From positions 1 through 14,429 of the forward strand of contig JAIRZS010000360.1 of NCBI GenBank assembly GCA_031267115.1: a stretch of DNA of 14,429 bases, in the 5' to 3' direction. The DNA is from Treponema sp. Its GTDB lineage: Bacteria; Spirochaetota; Spirochaetia; Treponematales; Breznakiellaceae. Positions within the stretch are counted from its first letter, which is position 1. Each line of letters begins with the position of its first letter. Under the pieces are notes generated by a model. It was not told the origin of the DNA, did not search any database, and saw only the letters and a list, made by a program, of their open reading frames with translations. A program made the translations under genes and the position numbers. This document shows positions 13,749 to 14,429 of this stretch, one piece after another.

Positions 13749-13762
13749 ATTTAAGGGTTTTC

Positions 13763-13879
13763 ACCGCGAAGTCAAATCGAACCAAGGTTCGAAGTCAAAG
13801 AAGTATAAGAAGTATGATGAGGTCAACGAAAAGACCTGAGCGCAAGAACTTATTCGACTTTTTCGACTTTGCGGTAAAA
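13763..13879. repeat. MITE-like element, right-hand copy
   Basis: The left end ACCGCGAAGTC (13763-13773) and the right end at 13849-13879 are in inverted orientation, like the ends of the element at 242-395. The 31-base right end is repeated without change at 14079-14109. The interior includes ACCAAGGTTCGAAGTC and a small GGTC/GACC hairpin at 13821-13836 but no gene. A second, shorter GCGGTAAAAT lies at 13898-13907, suggesting nested or decayed copies. Confidence 0.55.
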
Positions 13880-13913
13880 TTCCCCTTTTTCCACTTAGCG
13901 GTAAAATGAATTA

Positions 13914-14060
13914 ACCGCAGGGGCTGCGGCAGGGATCTTTGAATGAAGGGAGGGTCTGACCCTGCCTTGTGAATAAAAGGAAGGGGTCTGACACCGTCTT
14001 GCATTCAAAGCCAAAAAAGCGAATGAGGTTTTGAGTGAAAGGGGGAGGTCTGACCCCTCA
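13914..14060. repeat. Tandem GTCTGACC palindrome modules
   Basis: CCGCAGGGGCTGCGGCAGGG (from 13915) is nearly the same as the sequence at 401-421. It is followed by TTTGAATG (13938-13945) and its inverted partner CATTCAAA (14002-14009), enclosing two GTCTGAC dyads at 13952-13962 and 13983-13995, the second with one mismatch. A third, GGTC-T-GACC, is at 14047-14055. These match the single module at 275-316. Confidence 0.6.
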
Positions 14061-14078
14061 TTTCTTCAACTTCTTAAA

Positions 14079-14109
14079 CTTATTCGACTTTTTCGACTTT
14101 GCGGTAAAA
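14079..14109 (+). repeat. 31-base repeat end, exact copy
   Basis: Identical base for base to 13849-13879, and nearly identical to the reverse complement of 247-273 (24 of 26 bases). It is followed by an A-run and a second AGCGGTAAAATTTTT. It marks another end of the inverted-repeat family. Confidence 0.65.
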
Positions 14110-14139
14110 AAATAGCGGTAAAATTTTTCACTATGGGAT

Positions 14140-14230
14140 GCGCAAGGGATTGAAGCGGTATCCTTTTTTGCCGCAGGCAAAAAAGATACAAGCGTAAAGC
14201 CCGGTCCGACCCGCAGGGCCGGATGCGCCC
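14140..14230. repeat. Dispersed GCGCA...TGCGC element, copy 2
   Basis: Matches the element at 569-663: 63 of 66 bases across 14140-14205, then a diverged hairpin (GACCCGCAGGGCC) before TGCGCCC. The internal TTTTTTGCC/GGCAAAAAA hairpin has the loop changed from GTG to GCA while the stem is kept. Both copies have the same orientation relative to the promoter that follows. Confidence 0.65.
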
Positions 14231-14299
14231 AAATTCCGGGCTGGAACATGAAACCGCTGTACCCGCGCCTTGCGCGCATCTTGCATACATGCCTTTTCA

Positions 14300-14329
14300 T
14301 TGACAAACGGCCGGCTGAACCCGTATAAT
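14300..14329 (+). promoter_or_regulatory. Near-consensus sigma-70 promoter
   Basis: A perfect TTGACA (14300-14305) and a perfect TATAAT (14324-14329) are 18 bases apart. The expected start point is around 14336, about 14 bases before the ATG at 14350. The ribosome site GGGGAG (14339-14344) fits within that short leader. The best promoter in the window. Confidence 0.8.
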
Positions 14330-14349
14330 TGCGGGACTGGGGAGCGCTG

Positions 14350-14429
14350 ATGCCGGAAAAACCTTTACTATCCTTTGTCTCTTATAAACAGGGCGCTTTT
14401 ATCGTTCTTGAGGGCGAACGGAACGCGGA
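14350..14429 (+). CDS. Start of a possible cyclic-nucleotide-binding (Crp-like) protein, cut by the window end
   Basis: Twenty-six codons are present: MPEKPLLSFV, then SYKQGAFIVLEGERNA. The pattern of a short hydrophobic strand, then Lys-x-Gly, Ile-Val-x-Glu-Gly and Asn-Ala, fits the first strands of a cNMP-binding domain, and several spirochaete proteins open this way. Placement behind a consensus promoter and a GGGGAG ribosome site supports a real gene. With so little sequence the family call is a guess; whether a DNA-binding or other output domain follows cannot be seen. Confidence 0.6.
   Translation, partial: MPEKPLLSFVSYKQGAFIVLEGERNA

Noticed and set aside
13460..13909. 149-codon plus-strand open frame
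   Set aside because: It is antisense to the cupin gene and then extends into repeat sequence; the cupin motifs on the other strand are clear.
13849..14109. Identical 31-base repeats suggestive of CRISPR
   Set aside because: Only two exact copies, spaced 230 bases apart, with other repeats between them and no cas genes; they are ends of an inverted-repeat family.

Overview
The window carries two ordinary high-affinity ABC uptake loci that converge on each other. They are flanked on both sides by intergenic DNA packed with palindromes and dispersed repeats. GC-rich coding sequence, binding proteins whose mature N-termini begin Gly-Gly near a Lys-Asp, a BMP/PnrA-type nucleoside transporter and the repeat-rich spacers suggest a spirochaete close to Treponema, perhaps a termite-gut type. 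This is inference; there is no rRNA or other taxonomic marker in the window.

Layout. 1-806: possible tail of a gene, then a long non-coding stretch of hairpins and repeats ending in a promoter. 807-6946 (+): a branched-chain amino-acid type transporter with two tandem binding proteins (livK paralogues), a strong hairpin acting as attenuator or terminator, then livH-livM-livG-livF with overlapping ends. 7020-7664 (+): a CBS-CBS-ACT protein that may sense an amino acid or nucleotide. Reading leftward from 13666 (-): a DUF985-type cupin; a BMP-family nucleoside-type binding protein; a double-domain ATPase; two permeases with overlapping ends; and 5-formyltetrahydrofolate cyclo-ligase, which appears to use a non-AUG start. 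The two transcription units meet tail to tail with 23 bases between stop codons. 13667-14299: a second repeat-rich spacer holding the same families as the left spacer, then a near-consensus promoter and the first 26 codons of a possible cyclic-nucleotide-binding protein.

Working together: the liv genes would import branched-chain or related amino acids, with two interchangeable periplasmic receptors feeding one LivHM/LivGF pump. The CBS-ACT protein is a candidate intracellular sensor of the imported compound or of energy state. The BMP system would import (probably purine) nucleosides, and the cyclo-ligase returns stored 5-formyl-THF to the one-carbon pool that feeds purine synthesis.

No phage, CRISPR, toxin-antitoxin, defence or biosynthetic cluster is visible. 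The most unusual material is non-coding: at least four families of palindromic or inverted repeats shared by the two spacers (one also between the livK genes), and dyad symmetries sitting inside promoter spacers upstream of livK2 and the BMP gene.
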